Positions 41,891 to 46,214 of a stretch of 46,214 nucleotides of DNA are shown here, piece by piece. A program made the position numbers and the translations under genes. How positions within the stretch are numbered: the first letter of the stretch is position 1; every line of letters begins with the position of its first letter. The stretch is from assembly GCA_012719295.1 (NCBI GenBank), contig JAAYAQ010000013.1:1-46214 (forward strand). The letters are read 5' to 3'. The stretch is from Candidatus Hydrogenedentota bacterium (GTDB taxonomy: Bacteria > Hydrogenedentota > Hydrogenedentia > Hydrogenedentales > SLHB01). The notes below the pieces were generated by a model that had not been told where the DNA came from, did not search any database, and was given only the letters and a program-made list of their open reading frames with translations.

Positions 41891-42738
41891 ACACGCCACG
41901 AAATATCGAGTACCTTCTCGAAGAAATTATCACCCTGCCCAGTCTTCCGGCCACGCTGGCGCGGATCATCCAGTTGTTGAATGATCCCGAATCGTCCCTG
42001 TCGGACGTGGGCAAAGCCATCACCCAGGACCCCGCCATCGCCCTCAAGACGCTCCGCCTGGCGAACTCCGCCGCGTACGGGTTGCGGGAGCACGTGACGT
42101 CGGTCGAGCATGCCGTCGCGTTGCTCGGGGCCAAGGTCATCCAGAACCTCGTGCTCACGGCCACGGTCTTTGATACGCTCAGCCACAGTGCGGGCCTGGT
42201 GTTTCAGCACAGCATCGCCGCCGGACTCGCCGCGCGCGCCGTGCTGCGCGTCGGGCGCATCCGGCTGCCGTTGCAACCCGATGAGGCCTTCGTCTACGGC
42301 TTGCTGCACGACATTGGCAAAATCATCCTGGAAGACTACATGGCCGAGGATCTCATGCAGGCGGAGGAAGTGAGCCGGAGCCGGCGTATTCCGGCGTACC
42401 AGGTGGAATGCGAAGTCATCGGCGCCGACCACGCGGAAGTGGGCGGCCGGCTGGCGATGAACTGGCGTCTGCCGGAATCGATCGCATCGGCCATTCTGGC
42501 CCATCATGACCTGTCCCGCTGCGACAATGACGATTCCCGCCGCTATGCCGCGCTGCTCAATGTGGCCGACGCCATGTGCATTGAGGCCGGTCTTCCTTCG
42601 TATGAGGGCGCCGTCGTCGGCGATTCCGGCGAATCGTGGGCCCTTCTGGGGGTCGAAAGCGTGACAATCCCCGCGATTATGGACGATTTCTTCGCTTCGA
42701 TGCCGGAAGTGCAAGAACTTACCGAAGCCATGTCGTGA
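41887..42738 (+). CDS. HDOD-domain signalling protein
   Basis: 283 residues. The HDOD core (LPSLPATLARIIQLLNDPESSLSDVGKAITQDPAIALKTLRLANSAAYG, then VEHAVALLGAKVIQNLVL) is clear, and the HD pair H141-D142 in LLHDIGKIILEDY is retained. HDOD proteins take part in regulatory switching, often of motility, secretion or stress; the ligand is unknown. It starts at GTG 41887, overlapping the small gene's stop. It sits where dnaN commonly precedes recF. Confidence 0.9.
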   Translation: MNTPRNIEYLLEEIITLPSLPATLARIIQLLNDPESSLSDVGKAITQDPAIALKTLRLANSAAYGLREHVTSVEHAVALLGAKVIQNLVLTATVFDTLSHSAGLVFQHSIAAGLAARAVLRVGRIRLPLQPDEAFVYGLLHDIGKIILEDYMAEDLMQAEEVSRSRRIPAYQVECEVIGADHAEVGGRLAMNWRLPESIASAILAHHDLSRCDNDDSRRYAALLNVADAMCIEAGLPSYEGAVVGDSGESWALLGVESVTIPAIMDDFFASMPEVQELTEAMS

Positions 42739-42752
42739 GCCCGCGGAGCGCC

Positions 42753-43826
42753 ATGGTCCTGCGCGAGCTGCACACCGACGGGTTTCGGTGCCTGGCGTCC
42801 CTCGCCTTCGCGCCGGGCGGCGGCGTCAATGTCATCTCGGGCGACAACGCCCAGGGCAAGACCTCCCTTCTCGAAGCCGTACTCTACGCCGCTACCTCCA
42901 AGAGCCACCGCACCAATCAGGAGACGGATCTCGTGCAGCACGGCTGCCCGGGATTCCGCATTCGCGCCGTCGCCCAGCGCCCGGGCCGGGAGGTCGCCGT
43001 CGACGCAATCTGGTGGCGCGGCGAAAAACGGTTCAAAGTTAACGGCGTGTCCCAGTCCCGCGTGAGCGACATTCTCGGCAAGCTGCCGGTCGTGTTCTTC
43101 TCGCCCGAAGACGTCGAACTGGTGCGGGGGACCGCGTCGATCCGCCGCCGCTTTCTCGACATGGCCATCTCCCAGCTCGAGCCGCCGTACCTGCGTGCCC
43201 TCCAGCAGTACCGCCTGGCGCTCAAGCAGCGCAACGAACTGCTGAAACAGGACCGGGTCACGGGAGACCTGCTCGACGCCTGGGACGAGCAGCTTGTCCG
43301 GCATGGGACGGTCATAGTCCGCAGCCGGCTGGTGTTCGGGCGGGAACTGGCCCGTTTCGCCGCGCCGGCCTACGACGCCATTGCCGCGCGCGAAGGTCTC
43401 GAGCTCGCGTATCTTCCCGACATCGGAAGCGGCGAGGACTACGCCACCGTGCTGCTGGAGAATCGCGACCGCGACCGCCGCTACGGGCTGACCAACCGCG
43501 GGCCCCACCGCGACGATTTTGAACTCTCGGTCGAAGGCAAACCGGCGCGCCAGTTCGCGTCCCAGGGCCAGCAGCGCACCGCCGCGCTCGCCCTCAAGCT
43601 CGCCGAGCTGAAGCTGGTACGCGAACGCATCTCCGAGTATCCTATGCTGATGCTCGACGATGTGCTGTCCGAGCTGGACGCCCATCGCTCGAGCCGGCTG
43701 TTCAACGCGATTCCGGAGGAAGCGCAGTGCCTGCTCACCACCACCGACCTGACCACCAGCGCCGTGCCTTCCGGATTGGCGTGTTCTGTGTTCCGGATCC
43801 GGAACGGAGCCTTGTCGTCCGCGTGA
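42753..43826 (+). CDS. recF: DNA replication/repair protein RecF
   Basis: An SMC-like ATPase that helps load RecA at gaps. 357 residues: Walker A GDNAQGKTS (30-38), VVFFSPEDVELVRGTASIRRRFLD, the signature ASQGQQRTAALALKLAE (from 269) and Walker B YPMLMLDDVLSELD. ATG 42753 has CGGAG 4 bases upstream and lies 14 bases after HDOD. recR is also in this window (17515), but recO is not. Confidence 0.95.
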   Translation: MVLRELHTDGFRCLASLAFAPGGGVNVISGDNAQGKTSLLEAVLYAATSKSHRTNQETDLVQHGCPGFRIRAVAQRPGREVAVDAIWWRGEKRFKVNGVSQSRVSDILGKLPVVFFSPEDVELVRGTASIRRRFLDMAISQLEPPYLRALQQYRLALKQRNELLKQDRVTGDLLDAWDEQLVRHGTVIVRSRLVFGRELARFAAPAYDAIAAREGLELAYLPDIGSGEDYATVLLENRDRDRRYGLTNRGPHRDDFELSVEGKPARQFASQGQQRTAALALKLAELKLVRERISEYPMLMLDDVLSELDAHRSSRLFNAIPEEAQCLLTTTDLTTSAVPSGLACSVFRIRNGALSSA

Positions 43827-43860
43827 CCCGGGCGCGTTTCACCGCGTCGAGGACCTTGCC

Positions 43861-44196
43861 GTGAAACGCAAGAAGGACCCCTCGAGCATCCAGGACGTGC
43901 TTGCCCAGCTGAAGCGCGAAACCGAGCTGGGCCGCCAGCTCGAACTGGCCCAGATCTGGTCCCGCTGGCCCGAGATTGCCGGTCCCGATCTCATGGAGCA
44001 TGGACGGCCGCACGGCATCCGCGACAACACCCTGTACATCGAGGCCGACAGTCCGGTCTGGATGCATACCTTCGCCTTCCGGAAGTGGCGCCTCATCGGC
44101 CGGATCAACCGGATGGCCGGCCACGAGCTCATCTCCGACATCTTTCTTGTGCTTTCGGAGGGCGCGGAACCCGCCGACTCACAAGATGGCGTATAG
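43861..44196 (+). CDS. dciA: DciA-like DUF721 protein
   Basis: 111 residues. The DUF721 pattern LAQIWSRWPEIAGPDLMEHGRPHGIRDNTLYIEADSPVWMHTFAFRKWRLIGRIN is clear. DciA helps load the replicative helicase in bacteria lacking DnaC/DnaI. GTG 43861, 34 bases after recF and before gyrB, is the classical location in many phyla, which supports the symbol. Confidence 0.87.
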   Translation: MKRKKDPSSIQDVLAQLKRETELGRQLELAQIWSRWPEIAGPDLMEHGRPHGIRDNTLYIEADSPVWMHTFAFRKWRLIGRINRMAGHELISDIFLVLSEGAEPADSQDGV

Positions 44197-44232
44197 ACCG
44201 CTTCCAACAGGCGCAAAATATTGCGTTTTTCT

Positions 44233-46214
<1,982 letters not shown>

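Overview
This is a GC-rich chromosomal segment from a Gram-negative bacterium. The Gram-negative call rests on an apolipoprotein N-acyltransferase, two secretin-domain proteins, a TPR lipoprotein and MurJ. Four Tat-type sulfatases, a TIGR04073-type protein, a MEMO-family protein and the recF-dciA-gyrB order suggest an uncultured planctomycete-, verrucomicrobia- or Hydrogenedentes-like lineage. That placement is an inference, not something the sequence proves. No rRNA, tRNA, CRISPR array, prophage or complete transposase gene was seen.

Layout. 158-2486 (+): a Tat-exported metallophosphoesterase and a membrane-anchored, ligand-poor MEMO-family protein. 2507-4969 (-): a compact operon of phosphoesterase, dGTPase and purine nucleoside phosphorylase. 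5015-6010 (-): a mosaic protein with a GspF-N-like start, a duplicated beta domain and TPRs. 6434-9638 (-): lnt and murJ. 9714-13752 (-): a whole transcription unit with promoter, small exported protein, TPR lipoprotein, two coupled secretin-domain proteins and terminator. 14115-18114 (+): a GH42-like exported protein, then def and recR. 18139-22452 (-): a membrane-anchored unknown, an alpha/alpha-barrel protein, glgC and a cyclase-family hydrolase. 22478-22767: a MITE-like element. 22815-25917: a sugar nucleotidyltransferase, a GAF/cysteine-motif protein and a lone glycyl-radical-enzyme activase. 26310-34300 (+): an island with a monooxygenase-like protein, an HpcH/HpaI aldolase, four sulfatases and an esterase. 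34573-37188 (-): valS. 37469-39881 (+): a coiled-coil exported protein and a PHP phosphatase. 40077-41011 (-): two Hsp20 genes behind a sigma-54-type promoter. 41151-46214 (+): a TIGR04073 protein, a coupled small protein, HDOD, recF, dciA and gyrB, which runs off the right edge.

How the parts fit. dGTPase releases deoxyguanosine, which PNP can split, and the two genes overlap by four bases. Lnt and MurJ serve the cell envelope. The secretin unit looks like a self-contained outer-membrane assembly without the usual ATPase or pseudopilin genes. The sulfatase island implies removal of sulfate from an external sulfated substrate, followed by esterase and aldolase steps. Superimposed on this are about 50-bp REPIN-like repeats (three clear copies, one degenerate), mostly between convergent genes, and a roughly 290-bp element with inverted ends just upstream of the cyclase promoter. 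Several housekeeping promoters of the TTGACA-N17-TANNNT type can be read directly.
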